A stretch of DNA of 64,000 bases from Thiomicrospira microaerophila (GTDB taxonomy: Bacteria; Pseudomonadota; Gammaproteobacteria; Thiomicrospirales; Thiomicrospiraceae): the NCBI RefSeq assembly GCF_000934765.1, contig NZ_JYNN01000009.1:1-64000 (forward strand), given 5' to 3'. Every line of letters starts with the position of its first letter. Positions within the stretch are counted from its first letter, which is position 1. The translations under genes and the position numbers were made by a program. The notes under the pieces were generated by a model. It was not told the origin of the DNA, ran no database searches, and saw nothing but the letters and a program-made list of their open reading frames with translations. Positions 34,617-43,092 of this stretch are shown here, piece after piece.

Positions 34617-35765
34617 TTGAAAATGAAACGATATATTGCGCCTACTATGCGGCTCGCGATGGCGAAAGTGCGTGAAGAACAAGGTGCAGATGCAATCATT
34701 ATGTCGTCCAGAACCGTCGCACAGGGTGTGGAAGTGGTGGTGGCGGCAGAGGCAGATAGTGTGACAGCCTCGGCATTGACGCGTCGCTTTGTGCCGCCAG
34801 TTGAACCGCCAACTGCTGCGTCGGCGCATCACCACCAGGCTGATCTTGAGCGTATGTCTTCGGAGATTCAGGCGGTAAAGAAATTACTTGAGCAGCAGCT
34901 TTCGGGTTTGGCCTGGGGGCAAAATGAACTGGCAGAGCCTCATAAGGTTGATTTATTAAAAAGATTAATGCGGCTGGGGTTAAGTTGGGAACTGTGTCAA
35001 CAGCTAGTACAGAATGTAGAGCAAGGTGCTGACCAGGCCTGGTCATTTATTTTGCAAGACATGGAAGGTATTATCCCAAAGGTCGAGCGCGATATTATAG
35101 AGTCAGGCGGCATTATTGCACTAGTTGGGCCGACAGGTGTTGGTAAAACCACAACGATTGCCAAAATCGCGAGTCGCTTTGTGATGCGTTATGGTGCGAA
35201 TGAATTAGCCTTGATTACAACGGATTGTTATAAAATTGGTGCGCAAGAGCAGTTGCGTACCTTTGCTGATTTAATCGGTGTACCTGTTTATGTGGCGAAC
35301 ACGCAAGGTGAACTCTATGCCTTGTTGGATGCATTGAGCAAAAAACGTTTGGTATTAATTGATACGGCGGGGATGAGTCAGCGCGACTTACAGCTGTCTC
35401 AACAGTTAACCTCGGGTCATGCTGGAGCGGATAAGGTACGAAATTATCTTGTATTATCCGCCGCTACACAGCTGAATGTGATGCGAGATATTGTAAACTC
35501 ATTTGGTAAAGTGATATTAAAGGGCTGTATTTTAACCAAGTTGGATGAAGCATTGCAGCTAGGTAATGTGATCAGTGTATTGATTGAGTCGCACTTGCCT
35601 ATGGTGTATGTTTCGGTGGGGCAACGTGTGCCTGAAGACTTGCAGAAGATGCAGCCTGCAGAGTTGATAGATCGCGCGGTGATGCTTGGACAGCAAAATC
35701 CGATTGCGATTGATGATCAGCTTTATCGTATGGGGATGTTAAAGGAGTGGGTACATGGTCAATGA
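34617..35765 (+). CDS. flhF: Flagellar SRP-like GTPase FlhF
   Basis: 382 residues. The start is a TTG at 34617: AGGAG (34605-34609) is seven bases upstream, and it yields MKMKRYIAP, the usual family N-terminus; the ATG at 34623 is too far from the site. After a variable linker comes the NG GTPase domain with GPTGVGKTTTIAKIA, the DTAGM motif and TKLDEA. FlhF sets flagellar number and polar placement. CCGA/TCGG flank the ribosome site and could form a weak hairpin over it. It overlaps flhG by 11 bases. Confidence 0.95.
   Translation: MKMKRYIAPTMRLAMAKVREEQGADAIIMSSRTVAQGVEVVVAAEADSVTASALTRRFVPPVEPPTAASAHHHQADLERMSSEIQAVKKLLEQQLSGLAWGQNELAEPHKVDLLKRLMRLGLSWELCQQLVQNVEQGADQAWSFILQDMEGIIPKVERDIIESGGIIALVGPTGVGKTTTIAKIASRFVMRYGANELALITTDCYKIGAQEQLRTFADLIGVPVYVANTQGELYALLDALSKKRLVLIDTAGMSQRDLQLSQQLTSGHAGADKVRNYLVLSAATQLNVMRDIVNSFGKVILKGCILTKLDEALQLGNVISVLIESHLPMVYVSVGQRVPEDLQKMQPAELIDRAVMLGQQNPIAIDDQLYRMGMLKEWVHGQ
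35032..35043. repeat. 12-bp iterated palindrome, copy 3
   Basis: Exact ACCAGGCCTGGT inside flhF, read as Asp-Gln-Ala-Trp-Ser. Confidence 0.8.
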
Positions 35766-36681
35766 TCAAGCCGCTGGCCTACGTGCGATGCAAGGTGCCA
35801 AAAAACCGTCTGCGACTACGCAAGCTCAAGCGCGGCCTGAAGCGCTAAATACGGCCTCTAAACCTGTTCGTGTTGTCACGGTGGCCAGTGGAAAGGGGGG
35901 CGTGGGCAAAACGAATTTATCGGTGAATTTAGCGATCTGCTTGAGCCAGCTTGGCGGTCGTGTGCTCTTGATGGATGCCGATATGAGTTTGGCGAATGTG
36001 GATATTATGCTAGGTTTACAGACGCGTTATAACTTATCACATGTGCTAGATGGTGAAAAAACACTGGCCGAAGTGATTGTTGAGGGACCTGCCGGTATCC
36101 GCATTATACCGGCGGCATCCGGTGTTAAACGCATGTCACAATTAAGCGCTTTGGAGAATGCTGGCATTATTAATGCTTTCTCTGCGTTATCAGATGATCT
36201 GGATGTGTTAATTGTGGATACGGCGGCAGGGATTGCCGATAGTGTGGTGAGTTATTGTCGCGCGGCACAGGAGGTCATTGTGGTGGTGTGTGATGAGCCG
36301 GCCTCCATTACGGATGCCTATGCATTGATAAAGGTATTGAGTCGTGATTATAAAATTACGCGTTTTCGTTTGGTCTCTAACATGAGTCGATCACCGGCAC
36401 ACAGTCAGCGTCTGTATGAAAAGTTTGCGCGTGTGTGTGAGCAGTTTTTACAGGTGCGTATTGATTTTTTTGGCACAGTGCCTTTTGATAATGCCTTGCG
36501 CGATGCTGTACAAAAACAAAAACCTGTCACCTTGTTGCATCCGTCAAGCCCATCGGCGCAAGCCTTTGGTGCGATGGCTAAAAAGTTACAAACATGGCCT
36601 TTGCCTACCGGCGTGAATGGCTATTTACAATTTTTTGTGGAAAAGTTGTTTAATCGATCTAAAGAGCCGCGGAGTGAATAA
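35755..36681 (+). CDS. flhG: Flagellar number regulator FlhG/FleN (MinD-like ATPase)
   Basis: 308 residues. It has the deviant Walker A KGGVGKTNLSVNLA, MDADMSLANVD and IVDTAAGI, all MinD/ParA-class motifs. FlhG restrains FlhF and, in FleQ organisms, binds the FleQ AAA+ domain to limit flagellar number. That link matters here because flrA has an atypical ATPase site. It is translationally coupled to flhF and lies 3 bases before fliA. Confidence 0.95.
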   Translation: MVNDQAAGLRAMQGAKKPSATTQAQARPEALNTASKPVRVVTVASGKGGVGKTNLSVNLAICLSQLGGRVLLMDADMSLANVDIMLGLQTRYNLSHVLDGEKTLAEVIVEGPAGIRIIPAASGVKRMSQLSALENAGIINAFSALSDDLDVLIVDTAAGIADSVVSYCRAAQEVIVVVCDEPASITDAYALIKVLSRDYKITRFRLVSNMSRSPAHSQRLYEKFARVCEQFLQVRIDFFGTVPFDNALRDAVQKQKPVTLLHPSSPSAQAFGAMAKKLQTWPLPTGVNGYLQFFVEKLFNRSKEPRSE

Positions 36682-36684
36682 TTA

Positions 36685-37410
36685 ATGAGGGGCACCCATT
36701 TATATAACCAAGTGCAATCAAATTGTAATCGTGCCGGTTCAGCTGTTGAGCAGCATTTGCCCTTGGTTAAAAAAATTGCCTACCATTTAAAGGGGCGATT
36801 GCCTGATAGTGTATTTGTTGAAGATCTTATTCAAGCGGGTGTGATTGGTTTGATTGAGGCACTGCAAAAGTATAGCGCTGACCAAGGCGCTAGTTTTGAG
36901 ACTTACGCTGGTATACGTATACGTGGTGCGATGCTGGATGAAATTCGTAAAGGTGATTGGACGCCACGTTCTGTGCATCGTAAGTCCCGGGAGGTCAGCG
37001 AAGCAATACACCAGGTGGAATCCCGTTTAGGGCGAGAGGCACGCGATAGCGAGGTAGCTGAGGCGATGGGGCTTACCCTGGAGGAGTACCATCATATTCT
37101 GATGGATACGAACTGTGCTCATCTTATGTCGATTGATGAGCCTGATTCAGATTTTCTTTCTGAAGGGCAAATTGATGGGCATGGTGCCTCGCCTTTGGCT
37201 ATGTTGACCGAGGCCGGTTTTAAAGAGAATTTAGCGCAATTGATTGCGGAGTTGCCGGAGAAAGAGGCGCTGGTTATGGCGCTTTACTATGATGAAGAGT
37301 TGAATCTTAAGGAGATAGGCTTGGTCTTGGAGGTGTCTGAGTCGCGGGTCAGTCAAATTCATAGCCAGGCGATTAAGCGTCTTAGGGCGCGAATGAGTGA
37401 TTGGTTGTAA
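36685..37410 (+). CDS. fliA: RNA polymerase sigma-28 factor FliA
   Basis: 241 residues. Region 2 (LIQAGVIGLIEALQKY, FETYAGIRIRGAMLDEIRKGDW), region 3 and region 4 (LNLKEIGLVLEVSESRVSQIHSQAIKRLR, given as its ends) are complete. It directs late flagellar and chemotaxis genes. I found no convincing sigma-28 promoter inside this window, so its targets probably lie elsewhere. Confidence 0.96.
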   Translation: MRGTHLYNQVQSNCNRAGSAVEQHLPLVKKIAYHLKGRLPDSVFVEDLIQAGVIGLIEALQKYSADQGASFETYAGIRIRGAMLDEIRKGDWTPRSVHRKSREVSEAIHQVESRLGREARDSEVAEAMGLTLEEYHHILMDTNCAHLMSIDEPDSDFLSEGQIDGHGASPLAMLTEAGFKENLAQLIAELPEKEALVMALYYDEELNLKEIGLVLEVSESRVSQIHSQAIKRLRARMSDWL

Positions 37411-37496
37411 TCTTCATCTTAAGGGTTTCGTTTCTAAGTGAGAATACGTGTTAAAATAGCAAGCTATGTTGATAAATGTTATTCAGGGATAAGGGT

Positions 37497-37889
37497 ATGA
37501 GTATAAATAGAGATATGAAGATTTTGGTGGTAGATGACTTTTCTACTATGCGTCGTATAGTCAAAAACTTGCTTAAAGAGTTGGGTTTTAGTTATTTTGA
37601 TGAAGCGGATGATGGTGCTACCGCTTGGCCTATGGTGCAGACGGGCAAGTATGATTTTATTGTGAGTGATTGGAATATGCCGCAAATGACAGGCTTGCAG
37701 TTACTTAAAAATGTGCGCGCTGATGAAAAGTTAAAAGATACTCCGTTTTTACTCATTACCGCTGAAGCGAAGCGCAGTCAGATTTTAGAGGCGGCTCAAG
37801 CGGGTGTGGATGGTTATATCGTGAAACCCTTTACAGCGGCGACGTTAAATGCCAAGATTCAAAAAATCTTTGAAAGGCGTGGTGGCTAA
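37497..37889 (+). CDS. cheY: Chemotaxis response regulator CheY
   Basis: 130 residues from ATG 37497 (AAGGG upstream); the frame is open a little further upstream. It is a single receiver domain with acidic pair D13/D14, phospho-acceptor D58 ([12 protein letters not shown]), Thr at the switch position ([10 protein letters not shown]) and the KPF motif. CheY-P binds FliM to change rotation. An extended -10 (TG-T-TAAAAT, 37449-37457) lies 40 bases upstream and may serve cheYZ. Confidence 0.96.
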   Translation: MSINRDMKILVVDDFSTMRRIVKNLLKELGFSYFDEADDGATAWPMVQTGKYDFIVSDWNMPQMTGLQLLKNVRADEKLKDTPFLLITAEAKRSQILEAAQAGVDGYIVKPFTAATLNAKIQKIFERRGG

Positions 37890-37927
37890 ATCTTAGCCGA
37901 TTTAGTAAAAATACATTAATCAAATCT

Positions 37928-38608
37928 ATGGGTGAGTCCATGTCGATAATCAGTCAAATAAAACAACAGGATGTGGCCGATCTGCTGGCGGCATTGCAAG
38001 CAGGTAATGAAGTGCAGGCTGCGCAGCTGCTGACTCAAATTACACAGAGTAATGAGCAATCGCTCTATCAGTCACTCGGGCAAATGACGCGCAACCTGCA
38101 TGAGTCGTTAAAAGAAGTCGATGATATGGAACTGATGCAGCAAGTTAAGCATGATTTGCCTGACTTGAATGAACGTATTCATTATGTTTTATCTTCAACC
38201 GAACAGGCTGTTGATACAACCTTAACGGCCGCTGAGTCTATGGGTCAAGCCTTAGATAGTCTTGAGGGTTTGAGAGATAAGTTGAAACCTAAGCATGCGG
38301 CGATATTGGATGAGTCCCTCTCTCTTGTTAGTCAGCAGCTCAATGAAATTATGCAAGCCCAGTCTTTTCAAGATTTAACAGGTCAAGTGTTAAAGCGGAT
38401 GTTGGTCGTGGTGGGGGCATTTGAACATAGCCTATTGGACTTGGTGCAGCGTGCGGGTCATAATTTAGAGGCCTTGCCCCCTCGTCAGGTCGATCAGCAG
38501 GCAGAGGATATGAAAGGTGTGGGGCCGGCTTCAACGGCGCGTGATAAAAATAAAACAGCACAAACACAAGATGATGTAGATGATTTGCTTGCCGACCTTG
38601 GCTTTTAA
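37928..38608 (+). CDS. cheZ: CheY-P phosphatase CheZ
   Basis: 226 residues. The catalytic segment FQDLTGQVLKRM and the C-terminal CheY-binding tail DDVDDLLADLGF are intact. CheZ removes phosphate from CheY. The start is ATG 37928, or ATG 37940 just after GGTGAG. Confidence 0.93.
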   Translation: MGESMSIISQIKQQDVADLLAALQAGNEVQAAQLLTQITQSNEQSLYQSLGQMTRNLHESLKEVDDMELMQQVKHDLPDLNERIHYVLSSTEQAVDTTLTAAESMGQALDSLEGLRDKLKPKHAAILDESLSLVSQQLNEIMQAQSFQDLTGQVLKRMLVVVGAFEHSLLDLVQRAGHNLEALPPRQVDQQAEDMKGVGPASTARDKNKTAQTQDDVDDLLADLGF

Positions 38609-38681
38609 TGTGTTTATTTAATATTTTATACTAGTTTTTACTTAATCTTCCGTCTTTTATTGCGGGGGTAAAATCGGTTGC

Positions 38682-38696
38682 TGGCACAGGCCTTGC
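38682..38696 (+). promoter_or_regulatory. Sigma-54 type promoter before cheA
   Basis: TGGCAC-AGGCC-TTGC followed by TTT: a perfect match to the sigma-54 consensus with correct spacing, 46 bases before the cheA GTG. It implies that cheA-cheW is activated by an enhancer-binding protein such as FlrC. Confidence 0.85.
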
Positions 38697-38742
38697 TTTA
38701 GTAACGCTATTATTATTTAGTGTTTGCCATGAGGATATCAGC

Positions 38743-40692
38743 GTGGATGAGGAAATATTACAGGACTTTTTAGTCGAAGCAACCGAGTTACTTGATCAGT
38801 TAAATGAACAGCTGGTCGATCTTGAAAATTCTCCAGATGATTCTAATCTTTTAAATACTATTTTTCGTGGATTCCATACTGTTAAGGGCGGTGCCGGCTT
38901 TTTGGGTGTTAATCCATTAGTGCAGGTGTGTCATCGTGCTGAGAATGTGTTTGATAAAATCCGTAATCAAGATATTGCTTATGATGCCGATGTGGCGGAC
39001 GTTATTCTGCGTGCTTTTGATCAGGTGAGTCGGATTGTGGGGGAGCTTAATGATGGCATTCGCGAGTTCGATGATATTGATCCTGTGTTGCTAGCGCAAC
39101 TGGATGCGATCGTTAAAGGCACCTCCGTGCCGGTAGACGAGCCTGATGATACAACCGGCGCCTCGGACGAGGCGCCGGTTGTACTGCAACTGCCTGAGGG
39201 GGTGGATCCCGATGGTGAAATTAGTGATGATGAGTTTGAAGCCTTGCTCAATCAGCGCGACATGTTGTTGGGCGAGCATACACTAAACGAAGAGACGCCG
39301 GTGTTGACCTTGCCTGAGGGGGTGGATCCCGATGGTGAGATCAGTGATGATGAATTTGAAGCCTTGCTCAATCAGCGCGATATGTTGCTGGGCGAGGTTT
39401 CCATGCCTGCTGATGATCCGCCGCCTGCGCCAAAAGAGCACGTCGTAGCGGTGCCCAAACCGGCTCCTGCTAAACCCGCGCCGTCTGTCAAACCCGAATC
39501 AACACCGCCTGCGGCGGCGTCCAAAGCCGCTGGTGAGGCAACGGTGCGTGTGGATACACGTCATTTAGATGCGATTATGAACCTGGTGGGTGAGCTTGTG
39601 TTGGTGCGCAACCGTTTGCTTACTTTGCGCTCTGCCGATGCCACTCAAGAAGATATAGCCAATGCGGTAGGCAATCTCGATCACGTTACCACGGATTTGC
39701 AAGCTTCGGTTATGAAAACACGCATGCAACCGGTTAAAAAAGTATTTGGTCGTTTCCCGCGTGTTGTCAGAGACCTGGCACGTAAGCTTGGTAAGGATAT
39801 TGAGTTAGAGCTGGTGGGTGAAGAAACGGATTTAGACAAGGGCTTGGTTGAAGCTTTAGCCGACCCTCTAGTCCATTTGGTGCGCAACTCCGTTGATCAT
39901 GGTATTGAGATGCCGGATGTCCGCGCCGATCAGGGTAAGGCGCGTGTTGGACGGATTGTGTTAGCGGCTGAGCAGGAGGGTGATCACATTTTGCTATCCA
40001 TTACGGATGATGGTAAAGGCATGGATCCCGATGTTTTGCGTCGAAAGGCGGTGGAAAAAGGCATGATGGATGAGGCGACGGCCAATCAGCTTGAAGATAA
40101 ACAAGCGTTCATGCTAATTATGGGTGCAGGCTTTTCTACGGCTGAGCAGGTGAGTGATTTGTCAGGCCGTGGCGTAGGCATGGATGTTGTTAAAAACATG
40201 ATTACCAAGCTTAATGGCAGTATTGATATAGATTCTGCTGTGGGCGAAGGTACACGCATTCGTATTCGCGTGCCATTAACCTTGGCCATTTTACCAACAC
40301 TTATGGTCTCCTTTGCTAAGGATAGTTATGCGATTCCTCTTACCAGTGTGCAAGAAATTTTTGATTTTGAAGAGGCTAATACCAATACGATTGATGGTCA
40401 AACCATGGTTCGATTACGCAAAAAAAGTGTGCCCTTGTTTTTTCTATCAGATTGGCTGACCCCCGGCGTGTATCGTGATAATCGCAAGGGGGATAAAGTG
40501 GTGATTGTATCGATTGGTAATCAACGTGTTGGGCTTGTTGTTGAACAGGTCAATGGTCAAGAGGAGGTTGTGATTAAACCTTTGGGTGTCATGTTGCAAA
40601 AAATTCAGGGATATGCGGGGGCAACAATAACGGGCAATGGGAGTATTGCACTTATTTTAGATTTGCCCGGTTTGATTGAGAGGTTTCAGTAA
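38743..40692 (+). CDS. cheA: Chemotaxis histidine kinase CheA with duplicated linker segment
   Basis: 649 residues, GTG start with GAGG eight bases upstream. Order: Hpt domain with His45 (GFHTVKGGAG), a long acidic linker (~125-260), dimerisation domain (LDAIMNLVGELVLVRNRLL), HATPase (RNSVDHG, DDGKGMD, GRGVGMDVV) and the CheW-like C-terminus. The linker has two near-identical 29-residue copies of LPEGVDPDGEISDDEFEALL and on, 40 residues apart. These may be docking segments in place of a separate P2 domain (inference). The stop overlaps the cheW start. Confidence 0.95.
   Translation: MDEEILQDFLVEATELLDQLNEQLVDLENSPDDSNLLNTIFRGFHTVKGGAGFLGVNPLVQVCHRAENVFDKIRNQDIAYDADVADVILRAFDQVSRIVGELNDGIREFDDIDPVLLAQLDAIVKGTSVPVDEPDDTTGASDEAPVVLQLPEGVDPDGEISDDEFEALLNQRDMLLGEHTLNEETPVLTLPEGVDPDGEISDDEFEALLNQRDMLLGEVSMPADDPPPAPKEHVVAVPKPAPAKPAPSVKPESTPPAAASKAAGEATVRVDTRHLDAIMNLVGELVLVRNRLLTLRSADATQEDIANAVGNLDHVTTDLQASVMKTRMQPVKKVFGRFPRVVRDLARKLGKDIELELVGEETDLDKGLVEALADPLVHLVRNSVDHGIEMPDVRADQGKARVGRIVLAAEQEGDHILLSITDDGKGMDPDVLRRKAVEKGMMDEATANQLEDKQAFMLIMGAGFSTAEQVSDLSGRGVGMDVVKNMITKLNGSIDIDSAVGEGTRIRIRVPLTLAILPTLMVSFAKDSYAIPLTSVQEIFDFEEANTNTIDGQTMVRLRKKSVPLFFLSDWLTPGVYRDNRKGDKVVIVSIGNQRVGLVVEQVNGQEEVVIKPLGVMLQKIQGYAGATITGNGSIALILDLPGLIERFQ
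39151..39182. repeat. Perfect 32-base palindrome inside cheA
   Basis: Arms of 15 bases (39151-39165 and 39168-39182) are exact inverted repeats around a 2-base centre, GC-rich, within the codons for the CheA linker. There is no T-tract. Confidence 0.95.
39190..39396 (+). repeat. Tandem duplication in the cheA linker
   Basis: Two 87-base units at 39190-39276 and 39310-39396, period 120 bases, encode almost the same 29 residues. Confidence 0.92.
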
Positions 40693-41179
40693 TGATGAGT
40701 TCACTATCTGCTTCACGTGGCATGAATGACTTAGATGAAAATGGTTATTCAGCCGCCAGTGTGCGCTGTGTGCTTTTTAAGCTAGGCACAGAGGTTTATG
40801 GTATTAATGTAAAAAAATACGCGAAGTCTTGCGTGTGGGTCAAATTCGCCAAGTACCAGGGTGTAACTCCCAGGTCATTGGCGTGATTAATGTACGCGGC
40901 GTTATTGTAACGGTTGTGGATGCAAGACGCATTTATAATTTGGGTTCAAAAGAAGTGGATGACGATTCGCGTATTGTTATTATTGAAGTTGATGATGAGC
41001 GTTCGGTAGGTCTAATGGTCGACATGGTACATGAGGTAAAAGACATTCCTGAGTCCTGCGTGGATATGATGGCCGAAAACCGTGAGGGGCGCTCCGCTTA
41101 TATTCAGGGTGTTGCGCATTACCAAGATAATGTCATTGTGCTGGTTGATGCGGATGTGATGTTTGCCTCCGCGTTGTAA
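40692..41179 (+). CDS. cheW: Chemotaxis coupling protein CheW, split by a -1 frameshift
   Basis: The first frame runs from ATG 40692 to a stop at 40886; the rest of CheW (VGQIRQVPGCNSQVIGVINV and on) is in the -1 frame to 41179. The switch falls at GT-A7-TAC (A tract 40811-40817). Read as gtA-AAA-AAA and slipped back one base, the join gives INVKKIREVLRVGQIRQ, exactly the expected CheW sequence; one extra A in the DNA would do the same. So this is an assembly error in a homopolymer, a fresh mutation, or programmed slippage on the classic A-AAA-AAA heptamer. A short stem, ACGCGA/TTGCGT (40819-40834), follows at once. CheW ties receptors to CheA, so loss would abolish chemotaxis unless another copy exists. 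Confidence 0.88.
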
Positions 41180-41202
41180 CGCAAGATCGCTAAACATCCG
41201 GG

Positions 41203-42390
41203 TTACCTATGCGTTGGATTAGATTTGGGTAGGTAGTATTTTTTTACTTTGAAGGGCTTGATTGTTGCCGTATCAAAGGCGAGGTTGCGTGGCTGAATAG
41301 GGGCCGGCGGCTGTTTTTGTGTTTGCTGCTCAATGGCCCATGCAAGGTGTTCGTCAACGAGGGCATTGATGCCTTTTTTTTGCTCAAGTAAGTTAATTTT
41401 GTTTGGTTCTGCTTGGCTGTTGCCCAATGCGATAGCGAGGTTTCTCACCCAGCTAGGGTAGCCTATTCGACGTATAGGAGAGCCTTCAAAGCGTTGGTTG
41501 AACTGTGTTTCATTCCAGTCTAATAATTCAATTAGGCTGATGTTGTCTAGTTGATGTCGGGGTTTGAAGTCGGGTTGTTGATTGGGTTGACTGAATCGAT
41601 TCCACGGGCAAACCAACTGACAGTCATCGCAACCATAAATTCGATTACCGATGGCCTGTCTAAACGCAATAGGAATCGGGCCTTTATTTTCAATTGTTAA
41701 GTAAGAAATGCAACGTCGTGCATCGACGATGCCGTCAGCGACAATCGCTTGTGTTGGGCATTCCTCAATGCAGGCGCGACAAGGCCCGCAGCCTTGTTTT
41801 TCAAATGCACTATCTTGTTCTAGTTTAAGATTTGTATAAATCTCTGCCAGAAAAAACCATGAGCCTGCTCTGGGGTGAATGATTAAACTATTCTTGCCAA
41901 TAAAGCCGAGTCCCGCTTGCTCAGCGAGTGGGCGTTCTAAGACCGGTGCGCTGTCGACAAACGCACGGCACGTGGCCTCGGGCACTTCACGTTGAATTGA
42001 ATGGATGAGGTGTTTTAGGTTTTGACGTATCACCTTGTGGTAATCACGTCCGAGTGCATACCTTGAAATATAGGCTTTCTCGTTCGTATGAAGCGGCTCA
42101 AGGGGGGAGTGTGCTGTCGGCTCTAGGTAGTTCATTCGAAGGCTAATCACGCTGTGTGTGCCAGGGATTAGCTCATTAGGCCGTGTACGTTTGGTGCCGT
42201 GCGCTTGCATATAGTGCATTTCACCGTGAAACTCTTGACTGAGCCAGTTAAAATAACCGGCTTCATAAGCACTGAGATCGGTGTGTGTGATGCCGCAGTC
42301 GGCAAAACCCAATGTGTGAGCCCATTGCTTAATTTTTTGACTGAGCAAATTTTTGGAATAAGGAGAAGGTAAATGTGTCATGAACAGCAT
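41203..42390 (-). CDS. queG: Epoxyqueuosine reductase QueG
   Basis: About 395 residues. Two [4Fe-4S] motifs (CGPCRACIEECP and CDDCQLVCPWN) follow the cobalamin-binding N-terminal domain (SAPVLERPLAEQAGLGFIGK). It makes the last step of queuosine in tRNA anticodons. The start is ATG 42390 or ATG 42381; either overlaps the 5' end of tsaE, so the divergent genes share their start region. It converges on cheW with a 23-base gap. Confidence 0.95.
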   Translation of the reverse strand: MLFMTHLPSPYSKNLLSQKIKQWAHTLGFADCGITHTDLSAYEAGYFNWLSQEFHGEMHYMQAHGTKRTRPNELIPGTHSVISLRMNYLEPTAHSPLEPLHTNEKAYISRYALGRDYHKVIRQNLKHLIHSIQREVPEATCRAFVDSAPVLERPLAEQAGLGFIGKNSLIIHPRAGSWFFLAEIYTNLKLEQDSAFEKQGCGPCRACIEECPTQAIVADGIVDARRCISYLTIENKGPIPIAFRQAIGNRIYGCDDCQLVCPWNRFSQPNQQPDFKPRHQLDNISLIELLDWNETQFNQRFEGSPIRRIGYPSWVRNLAIALGNSQAEPNKINLLEQKKGINALVDEHLAWAIEQQTQKQPPAPIQPRNLAFDTATIKPFKVKKYYLPKSNPTHR

Positions 42391-42915
42391 TTTAGCAAAT
42401 CTTGGTGCTTGCTAGATGAAGATGCAACTATTTTATTTGGGAAAAGGTTTGCGCAAGCTGTTCAAACCCTCGCTTTATTTCAGCCAGGCCTGGTTGTTTA
42501 TTTGCAAGGTAATTTAGGGATGGGGAAGACCTGTTTGTCGCGTGCGTTTATTCAAACATTTTTGCCAAATCAGCGTGTAAAAAGCCCAACCTATACCTTA
42601 ATTGAGGCTTATCCTGCTCAGGGTGTGACCATTTATCACCTGGATTTATATCGTTTAGCTGAACCGGAAGAGTTGGCCTATCTAGGGGTACGTGATCTCT
42701 TGTCTGCGCCGCATCTTTTATTGGTTGAGTGGCCAAATAAGGCTCAAGGTTTTTTGCCATCGGCCGATATTTTATTATGTATCGAACCGAGTGGCTCGGG
42801 AAGGGTGTTGACATTGACGGCTTTATCGGCGCATGCCAAAACATTGGGGTCGGTGCTGTCCACGTGTTGTGCAGAGGTGGATGGCGCGCGTCATTCTGAA
42901 ACAAATCTAGCTTAG
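42373..42915 (+). CDS. tsaE: tRNA threonylcarbamoyladenosine ATPase TsaE
   Basis: 180 residues. It has Walker A GNLGMGKTCLSRA, the VKSPTYTLIEAY block, HLDLYRLAEPEEL and LVEWPNKA, all diagnostic. TsaE is the ATPase of the TsaBDE complex that makes t6A37. AGGAGAAGG precedes the ATG. The last ~35 residues are a poorly conserved tail, longer than the usual ~155. The order tsaE-amidase-mutL-miaA-hfq-hflX is typical of gammaproteobacteria. Confidence 0.94.
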   Translation: MCHEQHFSKSWCLLDEDATILFGKRFAQAVQTLALFQPGLVVYLQGNLGMGKTCLSRAFIQTFLPNQRVKSPTYTLIEAYPAQGVTIYHLDLYRLAEPEELAYLGVRDLLSAPHLLLVEWPNKAQGFLPSADILLCIEPSGSGRVLTLTALSAHAKTLGSVLSTCCAEVDGARHSETNLA

Positions 42916-43026
42916 AAAGTTTCTAGAATGTTTTTGCAAGTTGTTGTGATTGAATAAAATTTTCTTGCAAACAGGGCTGGTAATGTTCTACAATTGAATC
43001 AAAAGCCGCTTGTAACGGCCCGGGGT

Positions 43027-43054
43027 TTGACAGGCTCCTGGGTATGTGTATACA
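43027..43054 (+). promoter_or_regulatory. Promoter of the amidase gene with palindromic -10 region
   Basis: TTGACA (43027-43032), a 16-base spacer and TATACA (43049-43054). The -10 lies inside a perfect 12-base palindrome, TGTGTATACACA (43045-43056), a possible operator. Confidence 0.55.
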
Positions 43055-43092
43055 CAGCGTCATAAACTCACTTATAAAAAGTGGAACAGGCT

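Noticed and set aside
39151-39182. cheA palindrome as an intragenic terminator
   Set aside because: No T-tract follows.
36685-41179. Sigma-28 promoters before cheY or cheA
   Set aside because: No sequence near the TAAA-N15-GCCGATAA consensus was found; cheA has a clear sigma-54 site.
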